A stretch of 64,000 nt of DNA. It comes from Modestobacter sp. VKM Ac-2982 (lineage in GTDB: Bacteria; Actinomycetota; Actinomycetes; Mycobacteriales; Geodermatophilaceae). A program made the translations under genes and the position numbers. The notes below the pieces were generated by a model. That model made no database searches and had not been told where the DNA came from. It saw only the letters and a list, made by a program, of their open reading frames with translations. The stretch is from contig NZ_JAPVBL010000005.1 of assembly GCF_026967935.1 (NCBI RefSeq), positions 196,994 to 260,993 of the forward strand. The letters are read 5' to 3'. This document shows, piece after piece, positions 29,811 to 39,465 of the stretch (positions are counted from its first letter, which is position 1; each line of letters begins with the position of its first letter).

Positions 29811-30446
29811 TCAGATGCTGTCGAGCCAGTTGGTGAGCAGCTGGGCGCCGGCGTCGCCGCTCTTCTCCGGGTGAAACTGGGTCGCCGACAGCGGCCCGTT
29901 CTCCACCCCGGCGACGAACCGGTCGCCGTGCTCGGCCCAGGTGACCGCCGGCGGGGTCAGCCGGCCGGTGACGCCGGGCTCGGCCAGCGGGAACTCCCGC
30001 ACCCCGTAGGAGTGCACGAAGTAGAAGCGCTGCCCCTCGAGGCCGGCGAACAGCGTCGAGCCCTCCGGGGAGGAGACGGTGTTCCAGCCCATGTGCGGCA
30101 GCACCGGCGCGTGCAGCTCCTCGACGACGCCGGGCCACTCCCCACAGCCCTCGGTGTCCTGGCCGTGCTCGACGCCGCGCTCGAACAGGATCTGCATGCC
30201 GACACAGATGCCGAGCACCGGACGTCCGCCGGCCAGCCGGCGGCCGATGACCTTGGGCCCGTCCACGGCGCGCAGCCCGTCCATGCAGGCGGCGTAGGCG
30301 CCCACCCCGGGGACGACGAGGCCGTCGGCCTCCAGCGCGGTCTCCGGGTCGGCGGACACGGTGACGTCGGCGCCGACCCGGGTCAGGGCCCGCTCGGCCG
30401 AACGCAGGTTGCCCGACCCGTAGTCGAGGACGACGACCTTCTTCAC
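29811..30446 (-). CDS. hisH: Imidazole glycerol phosphate synthase glutaminase subunit
   Basis: Class I glutamine amidotransferase that supplies ammonia to HisF. The 211 residues include the strand [11 protein letters not shown], the oxyanion region, the catalytic Cys in [11 protein letters not shown], and the catalytic His and Glu in [11 protein letters not shown] start at GTG 30446 ([10 protein letters not shown]), not the longer open frame, because TAGCGT lies seven bases upstream and the homologous N-terminus begins there. It lies downstream of hisB and the 58-residue gene but may have its own leaderless promoter. Confidence 0.94.
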   Translation of the reverse strand: MKKVVVLDYGSGNLRSAERALTRVGADVTVSADPETALEADGLVVPGVGAYAACMDGLRAVDGPKVIGRRLAGGRPVLGICVGMQILFERGVEHGQDTEGCGEWPGVVEELHAPVLPHMGWNTVSSPEGSTLFAGLEGQRFYFVHSYGVREFPLAEPGVTGRLTPPAVTWAEHGDRFVAGVENGPLSATQFHPEKSGDAGAQLLTNWLDSI

Positions 30447-30453
30447 AGCTGCC

Positions 30454-30459
30454 ACGCTA
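30454..30459 (-). promoter_or_regulatory. -10 element of a likely leaderless hisH promoter
   Basis: TAGCGT on the - strand, seven bases, then GTG 30446. Hexamer and spacing are the same as at the FAD dehydrogenase gene. Confidence 0.45.
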
Positions 30460-30512
30460 CCCACCAGCCGTTCGCGGCCCACCGGCATTCCCGTGGTGGA
30501 CGGTGACGTGCT

Positions 30513-30567
30513 GGAACGGCCCCTCTGCAGGGGCCCGCGGCGAGCCGTGGGGGCAGCGGGGTCCTCG
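30513..30567. repeat. Dispersed intergenic element, second-type copy
   Basis: This shares CTGCAGGGGCCCGC, the following GCGAG and GTGGGGGCAG with the 14308-14358 part of the composite copy, and ends GGGGTCCTCG, close to the GGGGTCCTTC end of the copy at 34784-34858. It begins GGAACGGCCCC. It ends two bases before the stop codon of the 58-residue gene and can fold through GGCCCCTCTGCAGGGGCC. Confidence 0.6.
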
Positions 30568-30568
30568 C

Positions 30569-30745
30569 TCAGACGAGGCGGAGGACGCCCGCCGCCGTCG
30601 CCAGCAGGGCGGCCACCAGCAGGATGACGGCGAACGCCACCTGCACCCCGGTGCGCCCGTCGGTGTCGGAGTCGGCCCTGAAGATGCTGTACGCGCCGCC
30701 GAGCAGGAACCCGCCGACGACCATCAGGGCGACGCCGAAGTTCAC
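30569..30745 (-). CDS. Small two-helix membrane protein in the his operon
   Basis: A 58-residue frame from a GTG four bases after the hisB stop. It reads [20 protein letters not shown], then a polar loop [12 protein letters not shown], then a second hydrophobic helix [18 protein letters not shown] and a basic end LRLV. Two helices, sensible codon use, tight coupling to hisB and the absence of another explanation for the gap support a real gene. To my knowledge short membrane proteins are seen between hisB and hisH in related actinobacteria. Function is unknown. Confidence 0.7.
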   Translation of the reverse strand: MNFGVALMVVGGFLLGGAYSIFRADSDTDGRTGVQVAFAVILLVAALLATAAGVLRLV

Positions 30746-30749
30746 GAGC

Positions 30750-31346
30750 TCACAGAGCGCCCTTGGTCGAGGGTACGTCGGTCACCCGCGGGTCGAGGGC
30801 GACGGCGGTGCGCAGCGCGCGGGCCAGGGCCTTGAACTGACCCTCGACGATGTGGTGGGCGTCCCGGCCGGCGTAGAGCACCCGCACGTGCAGGCTGATC
30901 CGCGCGTTGAACGCGAAGGACTCCAGCACGTGCTTGGTGAGGCTGGTCGGGTAGTCGGGCCCGATCATCGGCGTCATGTCCGCGGGCTCGGCGTGCACGA
31001 AGTACGGCCGGCCGGAGAGGTCGACGGCGGCCTGCACCAGCACCTCGTCCATCGGGATGGTGGCATCGCCGTAGCGGGTGATGCCGCGCTTGTCGCCCAG
31101 CGCCTCGGCGAACGCCTGGCCCAGTGCGATGGCGACGTCCTCGACCGTGTGGTGGGCGTCGATGTGCAGGTCGCCGTCGGCGTGCACGGTCAGGTCGATC
31201 CCGCTGTGCTTGGACAGCGCGGTGAGCATGTGGTCGTAGAAGCCGACCCCGGTGGCGACGTCGGCCACACCCGTCCCGTCGAGGTCGAGCTCGACCACGA
31301 GCTTGGTCTCGTTGGTCGTGCGCTCGACGCGTGCAGTGCGGTTCAT
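30750..31346 (-). CDS. hisB: Imidazoleglycerol-phosphate dehydratase
   Basis: Dehydrates imidazole glycerol phosphate to imidazole acetol phosphate. The 198-residue protein is the monofunctional dehydratase with no phosphatase domain. The manganese-binding histidines are in [15 protein letters not shown] and [16 protein letters not shown], repeated in the second half as [10 protein letters not shown] and GRDAHHIVE. The ATG overlaps the hisC stop (ATGA). Fourth-from-last step of the pathway. Confidence 0.96.
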   Translation of the reverse strand: MNRTARVERTTNETKLVVELDLDGTGVADVATGVGFYDHMLTALSKHSGIDLTVHADGDLHIDAHHTVEDVAIALGQAFAEALGDKRGITRYGDATIPMDEVLVQAAVDLSGRPYFVHAEPADMTPMIGPDYPTSLTKHVLESFAFNARISLHVRVLYAGRDAHHIVEGQFKALARALRTAVALDPRVTDVPSTKGAL

Positions 31347-32464
31347 GCCGTCGATCCTCCCAGAGAGCTGCGGTGCGCCGGTGCGACCTCACCCAGCGCG
31401 GTGAGGAACGCGTCGGTCTCCTCGGTGGTGCCGGCGGTGACCCGCAGCCAGCCGGGCAGGCCGACGTCGCGCACGAGCACCCCCCGGTCCAGCAGCGCCT
31501 GCCAGGCCGCGGCGGAGTCGGTGAAGTGCCCGAACAGCACGAAGTTGGCGTCGCTGGGCACGCTGGTCAGCCCCATGCCCGGCAGCGCGGCGACGATCCG
31601 GTCCCGCTCGGCCTTGACCAGGTCGACCGTGGCCAGCAGCTGCTCGGTGTGCGCCAGCGCGGCCCGCGCCGCGGCCTGGGTCAGCGAGCTGAGGTGGTAG
31701 GGCAGCCGGACGAGCTGCAGGGCGTCGACCACGGTCGGGTCGGCGGCCAGGTAGCCCAGCCGCAGCCCCGCCATGCCGAACGCCTTGCTCATCGTGCGGC
31801 TGACGATCAGCCGTGGGCGCCCGGGCAGCCGCGAGAGCGCCGAGACCGTGCCGGTGCGGGCGAACTCCGTGTAGGCCTCGTCCACGACCAGGACGCCGTC
31901 GGTGACCTCGTAGAGCGCGGCGATGGTGTCCAGCTCCACCGCGGTGCCGGTCGGGTTGTTCGGGCTGGTCACGAAGACGACGTCCGGCCGCACCTCGCGC
32001 ACCTGGGCGGCGGCGGCCGCCGGGTCGATGGTGAAGTCGGCGCGGCGGTGACCGTCGACCCAGGCGGTGCCGGTGCCCGCGCTGAGGATCGGGTGCATCG
32101 AGTAGGACGGGGTGAAGCCCAGCGCCGTCCGGCCGGCGCCGCCGAAGGTCTGCAGCACCTGCTGCAGCACCTCGTTGGAGCCGTTGGCCGCCCACACCTG
32201 CGCCGGGTCGACCTGCTCGCCGCTGGTCCCGGTCAGGTAGGCGGCCAGGTCGGCCCGCAACGCCGTGGCGTCCCGGTCGGGGTAGCGGTTGAGGCCGGTG
32301 GCCGCCTCGGCCAGGGCCACCTGGAGGTCGGCCAGCAGCGCCGGGGGCAGCGGGTGCGGGTTCTCGTTGGTGTTGAGCCGGTGCTCGGCCGGTGGCTGCG
32401 GCGCGCCGTACGGCGACCGGCCACGCAGCTCCGGCCGCAGCGGGAGCGCCTCCATCGCGGTCAC
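31343..32464 (-). CDS. hisC: Histidinol-phosphate aminotransferase
   Basis: PLP enzyme that transfers an amino group from glutamate to imidazole acetol phosphate. The 373-residue fold-type I protein has the N-terminal [20 protein letters not shown] for phosphate, the conserved [13 protein letters not shown] [12 protein letters not shown], the cofactor Asp/Tyr in VVDEAYTEF and the PLP lysine in [14 protein letters not shown]. The GTG start overlaps the hisD stop (GTGA). Confidence 0.95.
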   Translation of the reverse strand: MTAMEALPLRPELRGRSPYGAPQPPAEHRLNTNENPHPLPPALLADLQVALAEAATGLNRYPDRDATALRADLAAYLTGTSGEQVDPAQVWAANGSNEVLQQVLQTFGGAGRTALGFTPSYSMHPILSAGTGTAWVDGHRRADFTIDPAAAAAQVREVRPDVVFVTSPNNPTGTAVELDTIAALYEVTDGVLVVDEAYTEFARTGTVSALSRLPGRPRLIVSRTMSKAFGMAGLRLGYLAADPTVVDALQLVRLPYHLSSLTQAAARAALAHTEQLLATVDLVKAERDRIVAALPGMGLTSVPSDANFVLFGHFTDSAAAWQALLDRGVLVRDVGLPGWLRVTAGTTEETDAFLTALGEVAPAHRSSLGGSTA

Positions 32465-33777
32465 GACCGGGACGGCGACTGCTGCCGGGCCCGCACCGCG
32501 GCAGCGTGCGCCGGCAGGTCCTCGGCTCCTGCCAGGGCGTCGATGTGCCCGGCGACCTCGGCGAGGGCCTGCTCGTCGTACTCGACCACGTGGATGCCGC
32601 GGAGGAACGTCTGGACGCTGAGCCCGCTGGAGTGCCGGGCGCAGCCGCCGGTGGGCAGCACGTGGTTGGAGCCGGCCGCGTAGTCACCGAGGGAGACCGG
32701 GGCCCACGGGCCGACGAAGACGGCGCCGGCGTTGCGCACCCGCATCGCCACCTCGCGGGCATCGCGGGTCTGGATCTCCAGGTGCTCGGCGGCGTAGGCG
32801 TCGACCACGGCCAGCCCGGCGTCCAGGTCGTCGACCAGCACGATGCCCGACTGGGTGCCCCCGAGCGCGGTGGTGATCCGGTCGCTGTGCTTGGTGGCCG
32901 CCACCTGTCCGGGCAGCAGCTCACCGACGGCGTCGGCGAGCTCCTCGCTGGTGGTGACCAGCACCGCACCGGCCAGCGGGTCGTGCTCGGCCTGGCTGAT
33001 CAGGTCGGCGGCGACGTGCACCGGGTCGGCGGTGTCGTCGGCCAGGACGGCGACCTCGGTCGGGCCGGCCTCGGAGTCGATGCCGATGAGGCCGCGCAGC
33101 AGTCGCTTGGCCGCGGTGGTGTAGACGTTGCCCGGCCCGGTGACCAGGTCGACCGGTGCGCAGGAGCCGGCGCCGTAGCCGAAGACGGCGATCGCCTGGG
33201 CCCCGCCCACCGCGTACACCTCGGTGACGCCCAGCAGCGCGCAGGCCGCCAGCACCCCGGGGTCGGGCAGGCCTCCGTTGTCCCGCTGCGGCGGGCTGGC
33301 CACCGCGATCGAGGTCACCCCGGCCAGCTGCGCCGGGACGACGTTCATGACCACCGAGCTCAGCAGCGGGGCCAGCCCACCGGGCACGTAGAGACCGACC
33401 CGGCGCACCGGCACCCAGCGCTCGGTGACGGTCCCGCCGCGCACCACGTCGGTGGTGACGTCGGTGCGGCGCTGGTCGGAGTGCACGATCCGCACCCGGC
33501 GGATCGACTCCTCCAGCGCGGCGCGCACCGCCGGGTCGACGATGGCCAGCGCCTCGTCCAGCGCGGCCTGCGGCACGGCCATGTCCGGGACGTCCACGCC
33601 GTCCAGCCGCGCGGTGACCTCCCGGACCGCTGCGGCGCCGCGCAGTCGCACGTCCTCGCAGATCGGCCGGACGACGTCGAGCACCGAGTCGATGTCGACG
33701 CCGGCACGCGGCAGCAGCTGGGCGAGCTCACGCGGCCCGGGCAGAGCAGGACCACGCAGGTCGATGCGGGACAGCAC
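32461..33777 (-). CDS. hisD: Histidinol dehydrogenase
   Basis: Zinc enzyme for the last two steps, histidinol to histidine with two NAD. The 438 residues have [12 protein letters not shown], the NAD/metal region [12 protein letters not shown], the ligand motif LISQAEHDP and the C-terminal [18 protein letters not shown] start at GTG 33777 (VLSRIDLRG), which has GGAGG six bases upstream, instead of the longer frame that starts at 33807. First gene of the his operon, divergent from the LON-domain gene. Confidence 0.94.
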   Translation of the reverse strand: MLSRIDLRGPALPGPRELAQLLPRAGVDIDSVLDVVRPICEDVRLRGAAAVREVTARLDGVDVPDMAVPQAALDEALAIVDPAVRAALEESIRRVRIVHSDQRRTDVTTDVVRGGTVTERWVPVRRVGLYVPGGLAPLLSSVVMNVVPAQLAGVTSIAVASPPQRDNGGLPDPGVLAACALLGVTEVYAVGGAQAIAVFGYGAGSCAPVDLVTGPGNVYTTAAKRLLRGLIGIDSEAGPTEVAVLADDTADPVHVAADLISQAEHDPLAGAVLVTTSEELADAVGELLPGQVAATKHSDRITTALGGTQSGIVLVDDLDAGLAVVDAYAAEHLEIQTRDAREVAMRVRNAGAVFVGPWAPVSLGDYAAGSNHVLPTGGCARHSSGLSVQTFLRGIHVVEYDEQALAEVAGHIDALAGAEDLPAHAAAVRARQQSPSRS

Positions 33778-33810
33778 GGAGCACCTCCGGGTAGAACGGG
33801 AGAACACCCC

Positions 33811-33816
33811 ACGGTA
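33811..33816 (-). promoter_or_regulatory. -10 element for the hisD operon
   Basis: TACCGT on the - strand. Transcription would start near 33804 and leave about 27 bases before the GTG, including the GGAGG ribosome binding site. This is a leadered promoter, unlike its divergent neighbour. Confidence 0.4.
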
Positions 33817-33845
33817 GACGGCGGGTGCACCGGCCCCGCTGCCCG

Positions 33846-33851
33846 TAGGCT
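33846..33851 (+). promoter_or_regulatory. -10 element of a likely leaderless promoter
   Basis: TAGGCT, then six bases, then GTG 33858. Identical in hexamer and spacing to the priA promoter. Confidence 0.55.
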
Positions 33852-33857
33852 CCCGGC

Positions 33858-34781
33858 GTGCGCGAGGAGGAGGGAACCGGAGACCGCGAGGTCATCCCGC
33901 TGTTCCCCTTGGAGACCCCACTGTTCCCCGGTGTCGTCCTGCCGCTGAACATCTTCGAGCCCCGGTACCGCCAGCTCGTCGCCGACCTCTCCGCCCTCCC
34001 CGAGGGCGCCCCGCGCCGGTTCGGCGTGGTGGCGATCCGCCAGGGCTGGGAGGTGGAGCGCGTCGCGCCCGCCGAGGCGCTCTTCGACGTCGGCTGCACC
34101 GCGGTGCTCCGGGTGGTCGCCCCACAGTCCGACGGCGGGTACCAGGTGGTGACCGTCGGTGGTGAGCGGTTCCGGCTGCTCGACGTCCTCGCGCCGGCCG
34201 AGGTGGCCGAGCACGGCGGCGAGGCCGGCGCGGCGCCGACGTACCTGCGGGCGGTCGTCGAGTGGCTGCACGAGGAGGAGGCGGCCGAGGAGGCCGCCGG
34301 GGACGCCGAGGGGCTGGTCGGCGTGGACGTCACGCCCGGACACGGGGCCGACGAGGTCGTGACCGAGGTGGCCCGCGGGTCGCTGGAGCTGCTGGCCGGG
34401 AACGTCCGCGACCTCTTCGCCCGCTACGTGGCCGACGTCGCCGTCCGCCAGGGCGGCGGCGACGGGTTGCCGGACGAGGTGCTGGAGGCACTGACGTCGG
34501 AGGACCTGGTGCCCGAGGACGATGCCGCCCCGGCCGGGATCGCCGACACCGCGGCCCTGCTGCGCGAGGTCAGCGACGACGCCCGCGGCCTGTCCTACCT
34601 GGTGGCCTCGGTGGCCCTGCTGACCAACGAGGACCGGCAGGCGCTGCTGGCCGAGTCCGCGACCCGCCGCCGGCTGGCCATGGAGTCCCGGATGCTGCGC
34701 CGGGAGCTGACCCTGCTGCGGACCCTCGGCGCGGTGCCGGTGCCGCTGCGCCAGTTCGCCACCCCGATGACCCCGAACTGA
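33858..34781 (+). CDS. LON peptidase substrate-binding domain protein
   Basis: A 307-residue protein made of the N-terminal (substrate-binding) domain of Lon without the ATPase or protease domains. It opens with [13 protein letters not shown] and [14 protein letters not shown], which is diagnostic for the family, followed by [13 protein letters not shown]. Residues about 130-250 are acidic and helical, and the C-terminal 60 residues form a Leu/Arg-rich helix ([18 protein letters not shown]) like the coiled region of Lon. Probably a protein-binding or adaptor role; no enzyme activity is expected. GTG start is leaderless. Confidence 0.85.
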   Translation: MREEEGTGDREVIPLFPLETPLFPGVVLPLNIFEPRYRQLVADLSALPEGAPRRFGVVAIRQGWEVERVAPAEALFDVGCTAVLRVVAPQSDGGYQVVTVGGERFRLLDVLAPAEVAEHGGEAGAAPTYLRAVVEWLHEEEAAEEAAGDAEGLVGVDVTPGHGADEVVTEVARGSLELLAGNVRDLFARYVADVAVRQGGGDGLPDEVLEALTSEDLVPEDDAAPAGIADTAALLREVSDDARGLSYLVASVALLTNEDRQALLAESATRRRLAMESRMLRRELTLLRTLGAVPVPLRQFATPMTPN

Positions 34782-34783
34782 TC

Positions 34784-34858
34784 GAAGGACCCCTGCTCGT
34801 CGGCCCCGTCCAGAGGCTCACCCCGAGCTCGCGAGGGGTGAGGAGGACGGGGTCCTTC
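34784..34858. repeat. Dispersed palindromic element acting as a bidirectional terminator
   Basis: A 75-base imperfect palindrome. The left end GAAGGACCCC and right end GGGGTCCTTC are complementary; an inner stem pairs GCTCACCCCGAGCTC with its near-complement CGAGGGGTGAG. It fills almost exactly the 79 bases between two convergent stop codons (34781 and 34861). It is the most complete of three copies in the window. Confidence 0.75.
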
Positions 34859-34860
34859 CG

Positions 34861-35580
34861 CTACGGTCGGCGGGTGGTTGCCGGGGGCACCGGCGGGAGC
34901 GGGAGGCGGGGCGGCCGTTGCTGCTCGGCTCGCGGGGTGTCGTCGGGGCGGCCGAGGTCGTCGTCGGGGGTGAGCGCCGTGGCCACCAGGTAGGTGAGCA
35001 CGGCGGCGAAGGGCCCGATGGCCAGCGCCGCGGTCGCGGCCAGGTCCACGCCGGTGGTGATCGTCCGCCCCACCTCGGCGAGCTCGCCCTCGGTGGGCCC
35101 CGCCCCCAGCAGCTCTCCCACCTGCCAGGCGACGACCCCGGCACCGACCATCCCGCCGGCCAGGCCGATCAGCGCAGGCACACCGCGGCGGCGACGCATC
35201 AGCCACACCAGGACACCGGCCACCACCCCCAGCCCGGCCAGCACCAGGACGTACACCCCGTCGTCGGCGAAGAGGACCTCGGCGCTCGGCACCCCGACCA
35301 CCGGCACGACCTGGGTCTCGGTGACCCGGTAGTCGGCCCGCGGGGCCAGCCAGGCCCACAGCGCACCGGCCCCCAGGCCGGCGACCGTGAGGGCCAGCAC
35401 GGTGATCAGCCCGGCCCGCACGTCCTCGGGGCTGCCATGCAGGCCGGTCACCCACCCGGCCCGGGTCGCCGGCTGCTGGGGCACCCAGCCCGGTGGCGGC
35501 GTCGCGGGCCGGGACGCCGGCGGAGCGCCGGGACCGGCCGGTGCACCCGGCGCCGGCCCGGCGGTACGGGGATCGGTCAC
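34861..35580 (-). CDS. DUF2567-like membrane protein
   Basis: A 239-residue protein with a Pro/Ala-rich cytoplasmic N-terminus (about 50 residues), a helix at about 57-77 (VLALTVAGLGAGALWAWL), an extracytoplasmic stretch with RADYRVTETQVV, a helix pair near 110-155, and a last pair near 180-205 followed by a Pro/Arg tail. The arrangement fits DUF2567 proteins of actinobacteria, whose function is unknown. It is 109 bases downstream of dnaE. The GTG start has GACACT six bases upstream, a weak -10. Confidence 0.65.
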   Translation of the reverse strand: MTDPRTAGPAPGAPAGPGAPPASRPATPPPGWVPQQPATRAGWVTGLHGSPEDVRAGLITVLALTVAGLGAGALWAWLAPRADYRVTETQVVPVVGVPSAEVLFADDGVYVLVLAGLGVVAGVLVWLMRRRRGVPALIGLAGGMVGAGVVAWQVGELLGAGPTEGELAEVGRTITTGVDLAATAALAIGPFAAVLTYLVATALTPDDDLGRPDDTPRAEQQRPPRLPLPPVPPATTRRP

Positions 35581-35689
35581 CGGTCCAGTGTCGCTGGCCC
35601 GGCTGTGTGCCTCGACTCAGGCTGACCCCCGGCCCCCTCCGAGGCTCCGCCGCTGGGTGCGGGCGGGCGGGAGGCAGCGGGGGCCGCCG

Positions 35690-38600
35690 TCACAGGAGGG
35701 CGACGCTGGTGGGGCCCAGGAGCGCCTTGATGTCGCCCATCAGCGCGGTGCTGGGCTGGACCCGCAGCCCCTGGTCGAGGCGCAGCACCGTCTCGCGGCC
35801 GCCGTTGAGCAGCTTGAGCTGGACCTCGGTGGTGCCCGGGTGGCTGCCGAGCACCTCACGGAGCCGCTCCACCACCGGCGGCGTGCAGCGGGCCGCCGGC
35901 ATGGAGACCAGCACCGGCCCGCGGGGCCCGTCGGTGACCTCGGGGACGTACACCTCGGAGGCGAACAGCGAGGGCGTGTCGTCCCGACGGCTGATCCGCC
36001 CCTTGACCACCACGATCTGGTCGCGGACCACCTTGTCCTGGACCTGCGCCCAGGTCTTGGGGAAGAACAGCACCTCCAGCCCGGCCTCGAGGTCCTCGAT
36101 CGTGGCGATCGCCCACGGCGCGCCCTGCTTGTTGGTGCGTGGCCCGACGGCGGTCAGGATGCCGGCGATCGTGACGTTGGCGCCGTCCTCCACGCCGCCG
36201 GCGATGATCTCGGCCAGCGCGGTGTCGGCGTGCGAGGTGAGCACGTGCTCCACCCCGTGCAGCGGGTGGTCGGAGACGTAGAGGCCGAGCATGTCCCGCT
36301 CGAACACCAGCTTCTCCGACTTCGACCAGTCGGCGGTGGGGATGGCGATGTCCAGCGACGAGCCGAACGGGTCCTCGGCGGTCTCCCCGAAGCTGCCGAA
36401 CAGGTCGAACTGCCCCTCGGCCTCCTTGCGCTTGACCCCCATCGCCTGGTCCACGGCGTTGGCGTGGATCGCGGCGATGCCCTGCCGGGAGTGGCCCATC
36501 GAGTCGAAGGCGCCGGCCTTGGCCAGGGACTCGATGACCTTCTTGTTGCAGGCCACCGTGTCGATCTTCCGCATGAAGTCGGCGAAGTCCTTGAACGCGC
36601 CCTTCTCCTCGCGCGCCCGCACGATCGAGTCGACGACGTTGTGCCCGACGTTGCGCACCGACGCCATGCCGAAGCGGATGTCGGTGCCGACGGCGGTGAA
36701 GTCCCAGGAGGACTCGTTGACGTCCGGCGGGAGCACCTTGATGCCCATCCGGCGGCACTCGGCCAGGTACACCGGCCGGCGGTCCTTGTCGTCGCCGACG
36801 CTGGTGAGCAGCCCCGCCATGTACTCGGCCGGGTAGTTGGCCTTGAGGTAGGCGGTCCAGTAGGAGACCAGGCCGTAGGCGGCCGAGTGCGCCTTGTTGA
36901 ACGCGTAGTCGGCGAACGGGACCAGGATGTCCCAGAGGGTCTTGACCGCCGCGGCGGAGTAGCCGTTGGCCTTCATCCCGGCCTCGAAGCCGACGTACTC
37001 GGCGTCCAGGACCGACTTCTTCTTCTTGCCCATCGCGCGGCGCAGCAGGTCGGCCTTGCCGAGGGAGTACCCGGCGACCTTCTGCGCGATCGCCATGACC
37101 TGCTCCTGGTACACGATGAGGCCGTAGGTCTGGCCGAGGATCTCCTCCAGCGGCTCGGCCAGCTCCGGGTGGATCGGGGTGATCTCCTGCTGACCGTTCT
37201 TGCGCAGCGCGTAGTTGGTGTGCGAGTTCGCACCCATCGGGCCGGGCCGGTAGAGCGCGCCGACGGCGGAGATGTCCTCGAAGTTGTCCGGGCGCATCAG
37301 CCGCAGCAGCGACCGCATCGGGCCACCGTCGAACTGGAAGACCCCGAGGGTGTCACCGCGACCGAGCAGCTCGTAGGTCTTCTTGTCGGTGAGGTCCTTG
37401 CTGATCTCGTCGAGGTCGACCGGGTCCTTGCCGTTGATGACGATGTTGCGCAGCGCGTCGTCGATCACGGTCAGGTTGCGCAGGCCCAGGAAGTCCATCT
37501 TCAGCAGGCCGAGGGTCTCGCAGGTCGGGTAGTCGAACTGCGTGATCACCGCGCCGTCGGCCTCGCGGCGCATGATCGGCACGCTGTCGATCAGCGGGTA
37601 GCGGCCGATGATGACCCCGGCGGCGTGCACGCCCCACTGCCGCTTCAGCCCCTCGAGCTTGCGGGCCTGGTCGACGACCTCGGCCGCGCCCGGGTCGGAC
37701 TCGTAGCGGGCCCGGAACTCCCCGGCCTCCTTGTAGCGCTCGTGCTTGGGGTCGAAGATGCCCGACAGCGGGATGTCCTTGCCCATGACGCCGGGGGGCA
37801 TCAGCTTGGTCAGCTCGTCGCCCACCGAGTACGGCCGGTCGAGCACCCGGGCGGCGTCCTTGATCGCGGCCTTGGCCTTGATCGTGCCGTAGGTGACGAT
37901 CTGGCTGACCCGCTCCTCGCCGTACTTCTCCGAGACGTAGCGGATCACCTCGCCCCGGCGGCGGTCGTCGAAGTCGATGTCGACGTCGGGCATGGAGACG
38001 CGCTCGGGGTTGAGGAACCGCTCGAAGATCAGCCCGTGCTGCAGCGGGTCGAGGTCGGTGATGCCCATCGCGAAGGCGGCCATCGAGCCGGCGGCCGAGC
38101 CGCGGCCCGGGCCGACCCGGATGCCGTTGTCCTTGGCCCAGTTGATGAAGTCGGCGACCACGAGGAAGTACCCCGGAAAGCCCATCTGGGTGATGATCCC
38201 GACCTCGTAGTCGGCCTGCTTGCGGACGTGGTCGGGGATGCCGGCCGGGTAGCGCTTGTGCAGCCCGGCCTCGACCTCCTTGATGAACCAGGAGGTCTCG
38301 TCCTCACCGTCGGGCAGCGGGAACCGGGGCATCAGGTCGGCGCCCTCGGTGAACTGCACCTCGCACTGCTCGGCGATCAGCAGGGTGTTGTCGCAGGCCT
38401 CGGGGTGCTCGCGGAACAGCGCGCGCATCTCTGCGGCGGACTTCAGGTAGTAGCCGTCGCCGTTGAACTTGAAGCGGTTGGGCTCGTTCAGCCGGGAGCC
38501 GGTCTGGATGCACAGCAGGGCGTCGTGCGCCTGGGCGTCCTCACGGTGGGTGTAGTGCAGGTCGTTGGTGCCCAGCAGCGGGATGCCGAGCTCCTTGGCG

Positions 38601-39244
38601 ATCTCCAGCAGGGCCGGCTTGGTCTTCTTCTCGATGGACAGCCCGTGGTCCATGATCTCGGCGTAGAAGTTGTCCTTGCCGAAGATGTCCTGGAAGTCCG
38701 CCGCCGCCTGCCGGGCCTTGTCCACCTTGCCGGCCCGCAGCCACATGTTGACCTCGCCGGACGGGCACCCGGTGGTGGCGATCAGGCCCTTGCCGTACCG
38801 CTCCAGCAGGTCGCGGTCGAAGCGCGGCTTGCGGTACTGCCCCTCCAGGCTGGCCAGCGAGGAGATCCGGAAGAGGTTGTGCATGCCCTCCGTCGTGCGG
38901 GCCAGCAGGGTCATGTGCGTGTAGGCGGCCTTGCCGCGGTTGTTCCCGCCGTCACCCTCCTCGTCGATCAGCTTGTCGCCGAAGTCGAACGGGGCGCGGT
39001 CGAACCGGGAGCCGGGCGTGTAGTAGCCCTCCATGCCGATGATCGGCTTCACGCCGGCGGCCTTGGCGGTCTTGTAGAAGTCGTAGGCGCCGAAGACGTT
39101 GCCGTGGTCGGTCATCGCCAGCGCCGGCATGCCCTCGTCGGCCGCGGCCTTGGTGACCTCACCGAGCTTGGCCGCCCCGTCGAGCATCGAGTACTCGGTG
39201 TGCACGTGCAGGTGCACGAAGTTCTCTGCGGACGGGGTGCTCAC
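35690..39244 (-). CDS. dnaE: DNA polymerase III alpha subunit (DnaE1)
   Basis: Main replicative polymerase, 1184 residues. The N-terminal PHP domain keeps its metal ligands (FVHLHVHTEYSMLDG, TDHGNVFG), so it probably has proofreading exonuclease activity as in other actinobacterial DnaE1. Polymerase aspartates are in PDVDIDFDDRRRGEV and again near EKYGEERVSQIVTYG. The finger region has YQEQVMAIAQ, and the Lys-rich RAMGKKKKS follows. The C-terminal part carries a helix-hairpin-helix, an OB domain (VTIAGILTAVG) and a tau-binding end. There is no intein. GTG start with GAGGAG 11 bases upstream, a rather long gap. Confidence 0.96.
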   Translation of the reverse strand: MSTPSAENFVHLHVHTEYSMLDGAAKLGEVTKAAADEGMPALAMTDHGNVFGAYDFYKTAKAAGVKPIIGMEGYYTPGSRFDRAPFDFGDKLIDEEGDGGNNRGKAAYTHMTLLARTTEGMHNLFRISSLASLEGQYRKPRFDRDLLERYGKGLIATTGCPSGEVNMWLRAGKVDKARQAAADFQDIFGKDNFYAEIMDHGLSIEKKTKPALLEIAKELGIPLLGTNDLHYTHREDAQAHDALLCIQTGSRLNEPNRFKFNGDGYYLKSAAEMRALFREHPEACDNTLLIAEQCEVQFTEGADLMPRFPLPDGEDETSWFIKEVEAGLHKRYPAGIPDHVRKQADYEVGIITQMGFPGYFLVVADFINWAKDNGIRVGPGRGSAAGSMAAFAMGITDLDPLQHGLIFERFLNPERVSMPDVDIDFDDRRRGEVIRYVSEKYGEERVSQIVTYGTIKAKAAIKDAARVLDRPYSVGDELTKLMPPGVMGKDIPLSGIFDPKHERYKEAGEFRARYESDPGAAEVVDQARKLEGLKRQWGVHAAGVIIGRYPLIDSVPIMRREADGAVITQFDYPTCETLGLLKMDFLGLRNLTVIDDALRNIVINGKDPVDLDEISKDLTDKKTYELLGRGDTLGVFQFDGGPMRSLLRLMRPDNFEDISAVGALYRPGPMGANSHTNYALRKNGQQEITPIHPELAEPLEEILGQTYGLIVYQEQVMAIAQKVAGYSLGKADLLRRAMGKKKKSVLDAEYVGFEAGMKANGYSAAAVKTLWDILVPFADYAFNKAHSAAYGLVSYWTAYLKANYPAEYMAGLLTSVGDDKDRRPVYLAECRRMGIKVLPPDVNESSWDFTAVGTDIRFGMASVRNVGHNVVDSIVRAREEKGAFKDFADFMRKIDTVACNKKVIESLAKAGAFDSMGHSRQGIAAIHANAVDQAMGVKRKEAEGQFDLFGSFGETAEDPFGSSLDIAIPTADWSKSEKLVFERDMLGLYVSDHPLHGVEHVLTSHADTALAEIIAGGVEDGANVTIAGILTAVGPRTNKQGAPWAIATIEDLEAGLEVLFFPKTWAQVQDKVVRDQIVVVKGRISRRDDTPSLFASEVYVPEVTDGPRGPVLVSMPAARCTPPVVERLREVLGSHPGTTEVQLKLLNGGRETVLRLDQGLRVQPSTALMGDIKALLGPTSVALL

Positions 39245-39465
39245 GGTGCGTGGTGCTCCTCACGGGTCGTGCTCACCGCCTGGCCACCAGCGGTGGACAG
39301 GGGCGGCGGGTCGTTCTGGGGTGACCGGCGGGGAAGGCCGTTCAGGGGTGCTGCCGTGCGGGGGTGTCGGTCCACCGATCCTCGCACCTCCGGAGTCCTA
39401 CGCCGAGGGTCCGACAGAACGTGTCTCGGCGATCCGGACCACTCCGTCACGCCCGTCTCGGCGCC

